A stretch of 64,000 bases of DNA from contig OZ023190.1 of the NCBI GenBank assembly GCA_963995505.1, positions 14,626,092 to 14,690,091 of the forward strand. Reading direction: 5' to 3'. Below are positions 23,123 through 33,801 of this stretch, one piece after another. Numbering within the stretch: the stretch's first letter is position 1; each line of letters opens with the position of its first letter. The position numbers and the translations under genes were made by a program. The notes beneath the pieces are model-generated. The model had not been told where the DNA came from, did not search any database, and saw only the letters and a program-made list of their open reading frames with translations. This DNA is from Hypericum androsaemum. Lineage: Eukaryota > Streptophyta > Magnoliopsida > Malpighiales > Hypericaceae.

Positions 23123-23811
23123 GTTGGGTTTTTTTCTCCTTGGTGGGGCCCAGCATTTGCCTCAGTTTTCGACCGTTGGCCGCGGAGTTCGGGGAAGCCG
23201 AGTTTGTGGAACGTTTAATTAGTGACCGCTCCTCCTCTCCCATCGTTGTTGTCCTCCAGTGCTAGCGACAGAATCCCTAGCGTCGTTGTCCATCACTGAG
23301 ACCCAGAAACCTAGAAGCTAAGAACCAAAAAATAGCAGAATTCGAGACCCAGAATCAGCATCGTCATCGTCTTGCGTTGTCATCCTCCGCCTTTGGTCTA
23401 ATTTTTTTTAGAAGAAGAAAGCTAGATCCGAGTTTGGTCTTAATTTTTTTAGAAGAAGAAAGCCAGATTCGAGTTTTAGAATAAAAAACCCTAAATTTTG
23501 ATCTGAGTTTTTTTTCTTTGGTTGTGTTCTTAATTTTGGTTAGTTTGATCTTATTTTTGGGTTGGTTTTTGGTAGTTGTTGTTTTTGTTCAAAGGTTGGA
23601 AGAGGTACATATTTTTATTTTTTGTTTAAGGGTATTTTGGTCATTTCTATGACCAAAAATGAAAAAAAGAGTCGATGACGTCAGCCAGGGACCCGAGAGT
23701 CTATTATCATCAAAACTTAGGGACGGGACAATCATTTTTCAAAAGTTAGGGACCCTAGGGGGAGAGTGACCAAAGTACAGGGACGTGAGGGTAATTTGCC
23801 CTATAATTACA

Positions 23812-24785
23812 TGCATCATAACTCCAGTTACTAAACATATAATTATAGCCGGGAAATAAGAATTTTCTTTGTAGTTGTACTATAAAAAAGGTTTAGTTTG
23901 CGTTATTTGGTGTAACTATATGGAATGTTTAGATATAATGTTTGGAAGATTGAAAAAGCAAAGCTTACTCTAGAAGTGGGAGGCGGATTAGGGGGCGGAT
24001 TAAAACAGGTGCAGGAAAGACCTTTATCCGAAACGAAAGGGACATAGCGAACTATAAAATCCAAAGATATGCACTTGCAAAAGCAATTTTAAAGATTCGA
24101 TGCAAATGCAGGTAGAATATTACAGTTCCACTTCCATATTCATGTTTAGTTCTCACTCGTCACAATTCCATATTTATATTACCCATGGGAATTGGAACAA
24201 TTAATATCAAAATCAGTTTTCTGTAGCAATAAATAAATCAAATCAAACTGAAAAGAATTGTCTGCGATATTTAAGTTTTAAAATGTTTAACTATATTTAA
24301 CTATATTCGATTCTGAATTAGTAATTGATCGATAAGTTAGATAGCATCTACCGAATTAAAACATAAACAAACATGCCAGATTTATTCATCGGTTAAAGTT
24401 GCAATATGGAACCGGATCTGGATAAGTACTCGACCTATGATGCATCTATATGTTTTCTCACGTGTCCTAATCGATCTCTCTTTTTTCCCTTGATTGAAAT
24501 CTATCGAGAGAGCTTAAGAATCCCATTATGACTCATGAAATGTCAATGGAAGCAAGCTTTCCTTTGACGCTATTTCAACTTGACATGAAACCGACCTTAT
24601 ATATATACGAATTAACCACTTCAGTGTTTCCGGACATATTCTAAACTGCTTGCGTAACAAAAAATATTCGGTGATCGGATCTCTCAGAGAAAATTGGAGT
24701 TCAAGCATCTTTATCGCATTTGATGCAAAATATTAATATATTACGAGTTAGTTAGAGTGATAAAAAGAACGTTATCGGGTTAAAT
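23812..24785. other. Intergenic, no gene seen
   Basis: AT-rich stretch between the Pack-MULE and the second Copia element. It ends in CTTAC (24786-24790), the target duplication of that element. Confidence 0.5.
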
Positions 24786-24790
24786 CTTAC

Positions 24791-25380
24791 TGACGGTTTT
24801 GACGCGTAATTAACGAGTAATTACGTGTTAAACCCGTTTAATTAACAAATTAATTAATAATAAATCACTTACTTGTTGAAGTAAGAGGTCCACAGGCTCG
24901 GGTCCACGATTTCTTCGTGTTGGTCGAATTACGATCACGTTTGAACGGATTCGTAATTGATTTCCACGAGATTTCCTCTATAGAAAATCTGATTAAAATT
25001 CTAGAACTAATCCGGAATTTTCCTTTCTGAGTGAGTAGTTGTGCGAAAAGTTACATTTCAGTCCAGCCGGATTCCTCCTTTTATAGGAAAGTCCGGCCAG
25101 TCAAAATGTGCCACGTGGCACTCCGAGCCGCATGACCACCCAAGTGGCGTGCCACGTGGCACTCCGGACCACATGTCTGCCACGTGGCAAAGCTACCCCT
25201 AGCTTTGCCACGTGGGCTGCCACATGTGACGTCAACGCCACATCATACTGACGTGGCGTTTGCGTAGCTTGAGCCGGTCAACGCGGGTTGACCGGCCCAT
25301 CCAACCCAACTTTATGGGCCTAATGGGCCCAGGCCCAATTAGGCACAATAATAATTGCCTATTGGGCCCAAGGTCCAACA
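24791..25380 (-). repeat. 3' LTR of Copia-2 (590 bp)
   Basis: On the minus strand it runs from TGTTGGACC (25380) to CAAAACCGTCA (24791). It is very similar to the LTR at 32251-32853 except for a rearranged block of CACGTGGC-rich sequence around 25110-25210. Confidence 0.92.
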
Positions 25381-25390
25381 TCTCCCACTC
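25381..25390 (-). other. Polypurine tract of Copia-2
   Basis: On the minus strand GAGTGGGAGA directly precedes the 3' LTR start, the expected second-strand priming site. Confidence 0.8.
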
Positions 25391-26330
25391 AATTATTATT
25401 GACCTTGATCAACAGTTATCAGATTTCTTTAAAGGATTTCGTGCGACCAGCACACGTCGAGTATGTTAAGCCAAATTCAAGAGCACAGACACTCAGGCTA
25501 CTTGAATAGTAGCATCTCGACAATCTTCTTGTATAATGTATGCTATTACCCCAGGACTCATGTCACATTCCATTGTTCATATCAGTGATTTCAAACAATT
25601 ATATTCGGGTTCACTATTGTACTTTTCAATACAATTGGTGCACCTGAACCACGAAACTCAGAATGTGATGAACAGAGTTCCTTCTCCCTTAACTATATTC
25701 CTTTCATAATGATACAGCCTGCTTTTCTGGTCAGCCCTGCCAGGTCGAATCACTATGCCATAACCTTTTCATGAACTTTCCAAGCTAGCAGCACTGGATC
25801 ATACCTCCAGAATACGTTTAGGATCTTAAGGGTAGGTTTCGGGAATCATAATTCTCGAAAAAATTGGTCTCACATCAGGGATTGTAAAATCACTCAACAT
25901 TTTCATCCCATCCAGTGGTCGAGTAGCACACATGATACTGATCACGTGTTACAGTGTACTTTCCTTTTTAAAGGAACACATGTCATTTAACACCATACTA
26001 GAGTATCAGCCTTAGCTTAACTCTAGGCTAATAGGACAGACAATATGATAAGTTCCACTTATATCTTATCATATGGATTGTAGAAAATCCAAATGCAGCA
26101 ACTTATTCCTGCATCCCATAAGGAAACTTGCTCTTAAGCAAGACGGCATTCTGCCATAGGATATGCACTTATGAATGTCCAATAACTGCCTCATCTCAGC
26201 CAGGAATCAACTTCTTAACTCCCACTGAGGTAAACACCCGTGTGAGTGGGCTACTTCTCTGTCCGACATGTTTCACATTTAACTCGTATTGCCAAATAAA
26301 AAATTCCTTTATTCTAACTAATTGGATTAC
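25391..26330 (-). other. Copia-2 3' untranslated region
   Basis: Non-coding sequence between the end of RNase H and the polypurine tract, similar to 11328-12391 of Copia-1. The small open frames here are not supported. Confidence 0.65.
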
Positions 26331-27240
26331 AAATGAAACCGTCGTAAACCCAGTGACTTAACATGTTTCTCGAACACTTCTCGAGGTAATGCTTTAGTCA
26401 TTGGATCTGCGGCCATATCTCGTGTAGATATGTGTTTCATACACAGTTCTTTATATTTTATTAAATTTCTCACAAAGTGAAATTTAATATCTATATGCTT
26501 AGCCCTACTATGGAATCTAGGATCCTTAGCATATGCTATAGCTGCCTAGTTGTCGCAGAATAGACTCACTGGCTCGATAGCACAAGGCGTATTCTACAGT
26601 AGTATTCAAATATTTCAAAATCCCTTTGACAGCCTTCCAGTGAGCGCTGTCTGGATCAGACTGATATCTGCTTGCTATCCCAACAGCATAGCAAATGTCA
26701 GGTCTAGTACACAACATTGCGTACATCAGGCATCCAACTGCATTGGCATAAGGAATCTTCTCCATGTCCCTACGTTGTTTAGCTGTTTTTGGGCACATGT
26801 CCTTACACAAATTATGACCTTTAACCAATGGGACATACTTTGAGTTACTGTGATCACAATTGAAACGTTCTACTACTTTGCGAATATATGTCTCTTGTAA
26901 AAGAGACACTATTCTCTTCGAACGATTCCTCGAAATCTTAACTCTGAGTATGTAATCCGCTTCACCCATGTCTTTCATTTCAAAGTTGGAAGATAACCAA
27001 TCTTTGATTTCGACAAGAAATCCCATGTCATTTCCAGCTAAAAGTATGTCATCAACATACAAAGTGATGATAACAAACTTCTTTCCTGATCGCTTAACAT
27101 ACACACAATGATCTTCGTCTATCATTATAAAATCATGCTGCATGATCGTATTATGAAAACGAATATACCATTGTCTAGACGACTGCTTAAAGCCATAAAT
27201 TGATCTATTTAATTTGCAAACTTTGTGTTCACAGCCTTTT
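26330..27240 (-). pseudogene. Copia-2 RT C-terminal part and damaged RNase H
   Basis: This frame (27143 down to 26526) follows a frameshift near 27240 caused by two missing bases. It holds the intact motif LYVDDILLAGND and the thumb region through DICYAVGIASRYQSDP. Shortly after LCYRASE the N-terminal half of RNase H is deleted: the sequence jumps to PVSLFCDN, in another frame, with a TAG at 26548-26546 in place of a sense codon. The rest, to about 26330, is recognisable RNase H (AYAKDPRFHSRAKHIDIK). No active RNase H could be made. Confidence 0.85.
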
Positions 27241-29373
27241 TGAATGTAGCCCAGGCTGAATCATATAAATTTCTTCATCCAATTCTCCGTGGAGAAAAGC
27301 AGTCTTTACATCCATTTGATGTAATTCTAGATTCATGTTAGCAACCATAGTTAAAATGACCCTAATTGACGTAAATCTAACAACACGTGCAAAAGTCTCC
27401 TCATAGTCTATCCCAGCCTGTTGTTTAAATCCTTGGGCAACCAAACGCGCTTTGTATCTTTCGATACTGCCATCTGCATTGCGCTTAATTTTGATCATAG
27501 AAGCCATTTCTTCTTCCATTGCATTCATCCATTCATCACGTTTTGGAGATGACAATGCTCCAGATACATTTTTAGGTTCATCTTCATCCTGCAGGATGGC
27601 CAGAAGAATTTCACTTGGACCACCAAATTTCTTTAGTGATACCAAGAACGCATTAGCCTCGCCTTCGATGTCAAATCGTCGGCGTGGTATGCTAGTTCTG
27701 CTAGACCTACGGTATTTCCGATTTTGATAAACATCTCTCATATATTCATCATATCCAGGAATCGCACTCCCACTGGGTGGAAATACTGTACTCCCACTGG
27801 AATAAGGAATTACCTCCGTTTCAGGACTCAGATCACGACCTTCCGGATCATTTTGAGTTGGAAAATCTCTATCTTCCTCCTCAATTCTCCCACTCGGAAG
27901 AAGTGATCCAGATGAATCTGGTTCATCTGTCTCATAAAGGGTAAGGTCACTACTAACCTCTCCCAACTTTGGAAATTCATTCTCCAAAAATGTGACATCT
28001 CGTGATTCAAATTCTGTTACATGTCCATTGTCCAGTTCACCCACGAACACGTACCCTTTAGATACCTCTGGGTATCTTATAAAGATACTTTTTCTACCTC
28101 TCGGTCCTAATTTACCGAAAGCACTTGAGATAGAATGGACATAGGACGCACACCCCCATGGCTTAAAATAGGATAAATCGGGCTTCCGATCTGTCCACAT
28201 TTCATAAGGAGTGGTTGTAACAGACTTAGAGGGAACACGGTTTAGAACGTATGCGGCAGTCAGGAGCGCATCTCTATAGAATGATATAGGCAAATTTGCC
28301 TCTGCCATCATCGATCTAACCATATCAAGAAGGGTTCTATTCCTTCTTTCAGCAACTCCATTTTGCTGTGGTGTATAAGGAATGGACAACTGATGTTCAA
28401 TTCCTTTTTCAATGCATAGAGCTTTGAACTCATCAGAAAGATATTCACGGCCACGATCAGTTCGTAAGGCCTTTATCTTTCTATCATTCTGATTCTCAAC
28501 AAAACTCATGTATGTCATGAAGCAGTTTAAGGCTTCAGACTTGTGAGAAATTAGGTATATCAGACCATATCTAGTATAGTCGTCAATAAAGGTGATGAAG
28601 TAATATGCTCCATGCCTTGCCCTCACGTTCATTGGACCACATATGTCAGAATGGACTAATTGTAGTGGAAATTTGGCTCTAGTCCCAGTACCGAAAGGTT
28701 TTCTAGTACTTTTCCCTTCTAGACAGAATACGCAACTAGGTAATATAGATTTCTCTATATTGCCCAACAGTCCTGCCTTAGCTAGACGGTTTAAACGATC
28801 CTGACCGATATGGCCAAGTCGAGAATGCCATAGTTTAATATCATCCTCTGATGAATTTGAACTAGTGACAAAAGAAAAACTTTCAGAATGATCAATATCC
28901 AGAATCAAAAAACCTTCCAATATATATCCAAGGCCAAAATAGGCATCATCCAAAAACAATATAACGGTGTCGTTCTCAAATGACAACCGGAAACCTAAAG
29001 ACATTAAGGCCGAAACTGAGATCAGGTTTCTTTGTATGTTTGGAGCAAACAACACGTCATGTAAAAGAAGGGCACGACCACCACGAAGATGTAATCTCCA
29101 AGTGCCCAGGCCTTTCACATCCACGCACGAGTTATTACCGATAAAAAAAGTTTTTGCTCTAGCCGGCAACCGCCTGTACTCAACGAACGAACCACGGTCT
29201 CTAGCTATATGGTCTGTCGCTCCTGAATCAATCACCCACACAGAATGTGATTCAGTTAGAAGGGTACAAGAGGATACATACAATTTACTCACACTTGAGT
29301 TTAGATGTACCTGCTTGGGCATTTTGCAATCTTTTGCAAAATGTCCCTTCTGTTGACAGTTAAAACATTTCAC
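27229..29373 (-). pseudogene. Copia-2 protease, integrase and RT N-terminal frame
   Basis: A 714-codon open frame begins with the zinc knuckle CFNCQQKGHFAKDC, then protease WVIDSGATDHIARDRG, pre-integrase LWHSRLGHIGQDRLNRLA, and the integrase core with FITFIDDYTRYG and IPYTPQQNGVAERRNRTLLD. It ends in RT with QMDVKTAFLHGELDEE and stops just after EIYMIQP, where two bases are missing. It has no ATG of its own at the junction with gag: a single missing base at about 29372 separates it from the gag frame, so it was once continuous with it. Key residues of protease and integrase are present. Confidence 0.87.
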
Positions 29374-30170
29374 TTTTGAAATGTTAAACCGCTTGTTCTT
29401 TTTAGCTTGGAGCCATCCAACTTGGTTCCATGGTTTTCAGCCTTTGGAGTTTGTTTACACTTACACTTACCCTTCCCTTTACCTTTACCTTTACCTTTTT
29501 TCTTTTTCCCACCACTCCCAGTCGAACAAATCGAATGGGCTTCTGGGTGGGATTTCATAGCTAGGAGGCGATCTTCCTCCAGCTCAAGGTGTCTGGCAAC
29601 ATCATCAAATGTTACCAAATGATCGGAATGGGTAAGATTCATCTTCATCTGTTCCCAATTTGGTGGTAGAGAATGGATGACAGCTTGAATCAGCTGCTCG
29701 TTGCTGAGTATGTGACCGGCCTCTGCCAGTTCACTGATCATATTGGACATCACTCTCAAGTGTTTCCTCATGGAAACTTCCGGACGCTTTTTAAAGGTAT
29801 CAAACCTTATGGTCAAAGCACGCAGCTTCGACACTGAAAGCTTTCCGAATTTTATTTTGAGAGTATCCGATAACTCTTTCGCGTTGTCATGCACGCGAAA
29901 TTGTCTGGTGATATCATCCATCATGGAACTCAATAAGATCAATCGAGCAGTAGTGTTTTTCCTCTTCCAAATAACATAAGCTTCCTTATCTCGCTTATGT
30001 TGAGCAGTTGTGCCTTCTTCAGGCTCATCCATTATGACATGTATGTGCTCCAGAACCTCTTGTTCTTCAAGCACATATTGGATTTTCATACTCCAATTGT
30101 CATAGTTTTCACCGTTGAGTTTTAACTCACGGTTTAGCTCAGCTATGATGGATCTAGAAGCGACTGACAT
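29370..30170 (-). CDS. Copia-2 Gag
   Basis: ATG 30170-30168 opens 266 codons: a Copia gag N-terminus (IIAELNRELKLNGENYDNW), the UBN2-type region (MRKHLRVMSNMISELAEAGH, HLELEEDRLLAMK) and a basic tail of repeated lysine-glycine pairs (KKKKGKGKGKGKGK) before the stop at 29370. Gag forms the particle and binds RNA. The zinc knuckle that should follow in frame is now in the next open frame because one base is lost, so this Gag would lack it. Confidence 0.85.
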   Translation of the reverse strand: MSVASRSIIAELNRELKLNGENYDNWSMKIQYVLEEQEVLEHIHVIMDEPEEGTTAQHKRDKEAYVIWKRKNTTARLILLSSMMDDITRQFRVHDNAKELSDTLKIKFGKLSVSKLRALTIRFDTFKKRPEVSMRKHLRVMSNMISELAEAGHILSNEQLIQAVIHSLPPNWEQMKMNLTHSDHLVTFDDVARHLELEEDRLLAMKSHPEAHSICSTGSGGKKKKGKGKGKGKGKCKCKQTPKAENHGTKLDGSKLKRTSGLTFQK

Positions 30171-30532
30171 TTCTATAGGGATTTTTAATATGAGAACATA
30201 TTAGAAATTTGATTTGTCAATATGATTCAATTTACTAATCACTTATAACTTTTAACGATATGGAGTTCTTGATTAATCTCAAAATCGAAGTGGGTCGCGG
30301 GCATGCTTCCCCTCACCATTCAAGTATTAATCTTAAACTTCAACCGTTTAAAGTTCATCGATAGTAAATTCAAGTGGAAGCAACTAAACAAACATCTTTA
30401 TTTAATTGCATACATTTGTACATTCTGAGCTTATACACACTTGTACAAAAAACTCAGATGAGGTCTCAACCTATTGTACAAAAAAAATCCCCCAAAAACA
30501 AAATATGTATATGGGGACAGTTAAACATATAA
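30171..30532 (-). other. Copia-2 leader segment between the extra ORF and gag
   Basis: AT-rich, non-coding, with a T-rich run and a stretch like a transcript 3' end (AATTAAATAAAG near 30405) downstream of the extra open frame. It has no counterpart in Copia-1. Confidence 0.5.
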
Positions 30533-31123
30533 TCACACAGGAATCGGATGTCCAGGCGATCCGGTAGGAGAATCCAGATACATATCTGGATCAAGGTCCG
30601 AAGACGATCCTTGGGGAACCGGGTGCGAGGACGATCCGGCGAGAAGTTCCAGGGTATTTCCTGGAACTGGAATTGAGTCCATGATCCAGATGATCAGGAG
30701 CGGAGGAAAACTATAATAGTAATCCTTAGCGAGGTAGCGGTTCAAGATCAAACCGCTTCGCAGCTCCAGAACAGGAGAAGGTATTTTGCTTGATACTACT
30801 CTGAGAAGACCCAACTTCTCGAGATAGTGAATCAAACCATAGAGAGCATCTCTATGGGTTTTGAACTCAGGTGCCGAGAAGACACTCATATCTTCTCGAA
30901 TTTTCATTGTGACCAGGAGGTCTCGAAACATAGAGGGCCAGTCCTCTCCATGATCGTAACCTCCGGCCCAGATGCACTCTTGCATCTCCCGGTGAACAGC
31001 CTTAATGTGCTCAACAATGACATACATGTCATTCTTGGGCACACGCAGCGGTAAACGGCGCTTAAGAATCTTCTGTCAAAGTTCTGTTGCACAGAAGTTC
31101 AGATACCTGTCTCCAGTAGCCAT
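30533..31123 (-). CDS. Unidentified extra open frame in the Copia-2 leader
   Basis: From an ATG at 31123-31121 (MATGDRYLNFCATEL) the frame meets a TGA near 31077 and then stays open to 30533. The uninterrupted part is 169 codons. It reads VPKNDMYVIVEHIKAVHREM, WPSMFRDLLVTMKIREDM, RDALYGLIHYLEKLGLLR and a serine/proline/aspartate-rich tail. I do not recognise the family. It is sense to the element and lies between the 5' LTR and gag, in about 1.1 kb that Copia-1 lacks. It could be a captured host-gene fragment or an accessory gene of this lineage. Confidence 0.5.
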
Positions 31124-32236
31124 CAAATCTTGCAACAATTGCAATTCAATTTCGGGTTAATACTCATATTTTCCCAAAATAGGATTGAAAAACTCATTTT
31201 CCAATCTTTTGATGAACATTCTATAGATCAATTTATGTGATTTTAGTTTAACTTTCACATATCTCGGAACTCGTTCCAAAATATTTTCTTTTTAAGTTTA
31301 TTAAAATATAATTTTGATAAACCTAATTGACAAAAATTTCTCAAAATTTTTATCAATTTATTTGATTTTAATTGAATAAAAACTGATTTTATCCAATTAA
31401 AAGAGAAAAAAACCCAATTTTTAAGTGCAATTTTGACTCAAAATTGACCGTAAATCGGGTTGGGTCGAACCAAGAAACCGGGCCAATCCGTCCGGTTTTT
31501 TGATTTTCTTGACCCGGGTATAAATATTTTCGAGAAAAATTGTGAAATTACGATTTTGCCCCTCTCTCCCCGATTGCGCGACGAAAAACCGGCGGCCGCT
31601 CCTCTCCACGACCGCCGCGTAACAGCGGCGAACCACGGGCCGAGACCGGTCGCAATCGACTCATCTCGGCCTTGCGAGCACGGCCGTAGCGGCCACGCGG
31701 GCCGTCGTCCAGCCGTTCGCCGCCGCGATCGTCTTCTCCGTTCCGCGTCTCTCCGCCATCGTCGTCCTCGATCTCGCGATTCCGGCGACGTCGATCCACA
31801 AACGTGGTATCGGGACGTCGAGGAGAAGCCGGAGAATCGACTATCGTCGATCTCCTGCGTCGAAATCGACGGATTTCATTTTTGGGCGAAAACGCCCAAA
31901 TCGCCCGATTAGGGTTTGATTCGATTTGGGAATTTTTGGGAAAATTTCCAATTAATCCCCAAGTTTTCCAAAAATTGCACCGAGGTCCATGACACGCAGG
32001 TGCCACGTAATCGGTCAAATTTCATATTGGTACCTTAAGGTTTCGCGCGTGCGCAAATTTCCCCGCGCGGTTAGGCAAAATTTAATTTAGTCCCGCTTGT
32101 TCCAAATTAATTACATTAAAGTCCAACAGATTATGATTTTTCATAAAATCACAATTAATATGATTTTTAACTCAATAAATTACATAATTATTTGAATCAA
32201 AATATCATATTATTATCAAAACATGGTTTCAACCAT
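31124..32236 (-). other. Copia-2 leader
   Basis: Non-coding leader. The part from about 31400 to 32230 is similar to the Copia-1 leader (inverted). A GC-rich core (31550-31860) creates long open frames on both strands, none with a recognisable domain. Confidence 0.6.
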
Positions 32237-32248
32237 GCTCTGATACCA
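32237..32248 (-). other. Primer-binding site of Copia-2
   Basis: On the minus strand TGGTATCAGAGC lies two bases inside the 5' LTR, complementary to initiator methionine tRNA. Confidence 0.88.
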
Positions 32249-32250
32249 AT

Positions 32251-32853
32251 TGATAGTTTTGACGCGTAATTAACGAGTAATTACGTGTTAAACCCGTTTA
32301 ATTAACAAATTAATTCATTAATAATAAATCACTTACTTGTTGAAGTAAGAGGTCCACAGGCTCGGGTCCACGATTTCTTCGTGTTGGTCGAATTACGATC
32401 ACGTTTGAACGGATTCGTAATTGATTTCCACGAGATTTCTTCTATAGAAAATCTGATTAAAATTCTGGAACTAATCCGAAATTTTCCTTTCTGAGTGAGT
32501 AGTTGTGCGAAAAGTTACATTTCAGTCCAGCCGGATTCCTCCTTTTATAGGAAAGTCCGGCCAGTCAAAATGTGCCACGTGGCACTCCGAACCACATGTC
32601 TGCCGCGTGGCACTTCATGCCACATGTCCGCCACGTGGCGTGCCACGCGGCTAAGCTACCCCAAGCTTTGCCACGTGGCGCCACGTGGGCTGCCACATGT
32701 GATGTCAGCGCCATGTCATGCTGGCGTGGCGCTTGCGTAGCTTGGGTCGGTCAACGTGGGTTGATCGGCCCATCCAACCTAACTTTATGGGCCTAATGGG
32801 CCCGGGCCCAATTAGGCACAATAATAATTGCCTATTGGGCCCAAGGTCCAACA
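32251..32853 (-). repeat. 5' LTR of Copia-2 (603 bp)
   Basis: On the minus strand it begins TGTTGGACC at 32853 and ends AAAACTATCA at 32251. It carries many CACGTGGC sequences (about 32572-32705) and a TATAAAA at 32549-32543. Confidence 0.92.
32543..32549 (-). promoter_or_regulatory. TATA box in the Copia-2 5' LTR
   Basis: TATAAAA on the minus strand in the context CCTATAAAAGG, downstream of the G-box cluster, in the same relative place as in the Copia-1 LTR. Confidence 0.6.
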
Positions 32854-32858
32854 CTTAC

Positions 32859-33188
32859 TAATAAAAAAATATAATTATAAATAATCACTCCAAATAAGAT
32901 CCAACAATAATTGACAAAATATATTTGACTGCATGCACCAAAAGGGAACTAACGAGAACTGAAAAAAATAAAGAAAAGATTGCATCTTGATTGAAACCAT
33001 CGATCACGAGTTTCATCTCGCGGATCGTAACCGAATAAGAAATCGGTAATCAATCCATGTTTTAGGCTCTTACAAATGCCAAACGACTCCGTTTCGAAGT
33101 TGACTATATGTCGGTAGGATTGGGAGACAATACGCTTGGTAAATTTCTTTAGAATTCTTGGATTTTTGAAAGGTAAATTTACACCATG
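32859..33188. other. Intergenic, no gene seen
   Basis: AT-rich spacer between Copia-2 and the small MITE-like element. Confidence 0.5.
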
Positions 33189-33196
33189 CTAATGTC

Positions 33197-33793
33197 TAGG
33201 AGTGAGTCTCAACCTGATCAAACTCGATCAACCGTCATACCGAAAAAAAATTGACCGACTGAAAAAGGCAGACCATCATACAATTTGGTCTTTGGGTCGG
33301 TGTCGGTGCAAACCGACCAAGTCGGTGTATGAGCATGCTTCAATTTCCGACATCACCATGACACCGAAGCACCGAAGAAGACGACGTCAACCGCCGCTGC
33401 TCCTCCTCCTATCTCCGGCCGCCGCTGCTCCTCCTCCCTTCTCCCTTTCTGTCAGCTGGTGTACGACCATCGATTATCGCAGCTCCTCCTCCCTTTTTTG
33501 TTCCACCGCTGCTCCTCCTCACGTCTCCGACGCTGCTGCTCCTCACATCTCCGACGCTGCTGCTCCTCCTTGCATCTCCGATCGTTGCTGCTCCTCCTCT
33601 CTTCGGTGCACACCGCCAAATCGATCATCAATTGGTCACACCGCTGCACTGTGAAACCATCCGCTGCACTGTGAAACCATCGGTGTTATCCTACACTGTG
33701 ACACCGTCGGCTGGATTTTTTGAATATTGGCGACGTCAGTGTCGGCAGCAAAAAGTGGCCCAAAACTACGACACTGACGTTTCCTCACCCCTA
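33197..33793. mobile_element. Probable hAT-type MITE with trinucleotide-rich core
   Basis: The left end TAGGAGTGAG and the right end, inverted, TAGGGGTGAG match the common TAGGGGTG hAT-MITE termini. The 8-bp flanks CTAATGTC and CCAATGCC agree at six of eight positions. The core is rich in CTGCTGCTCCTCCT-like repeats, which produces long open frames on both strands that I do not regard as genes. Confidence 0.5.
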
Positions 33794-33801
33794 CCAATGC
33801 C

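Larger units (their letters stand above)
22163..23801. mobile_element. Pack-MULE carrying ATG3 and ERF gene fragments
   Basis: The terminal inverted repeats are about 190 bp, starting GGGCAAATTACCCTCAC on the left and ending GTGAGGGTAATTTGCCC on the right. The perfect 10-bp flank TATAATTACA occurs at 22153-22162 and 23802-23811, in the Mutator size range. No transposase is present. The interior holds pieces of two unrelated host genes in opposite orientation, meeting within about ten bases. It shares the subterminal TCATAGAAATGACCAAAAT module with the element at 56651. Confidence 0.9.
24791..32853 (-). mobile_element. Ty1/Copia LTR retrotransposon (Copia-2) with both LTRs and 5-bp target duplication
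   Basis: The element is on the minus strand. CTTAC flanks it exactly at 24786-24790 and 32854-32858. The order from the right is 5' LTR, primer-binding site, long leader with an extra open frame, gag, protease-integrase-RT, RNase H remains, 3' region, polypurine tract, 3' LTR. It is structurally complete, but three lesions break the polyprotein: frameshifts at 29372 and near 27240, and a deletion in RNase H near 26580. Catalytic motifs of protease and RT are intact, unlike the sister copy at 5679. Confidence 0.93.

Noticed and set aside
31460..32018. Overlapping 150- and 156-codon frames on both strands
   Set aside because: They lie in the GC-rich Copia-2 leader, show mirror open frames on opposite strands and match no family.
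33202..33654. 150-codon frame rich in Ala, Ser and Pro
   Set aside because: It is produced by CTGCTGCTCCTCCT-type repeats inside a MITE-like element.
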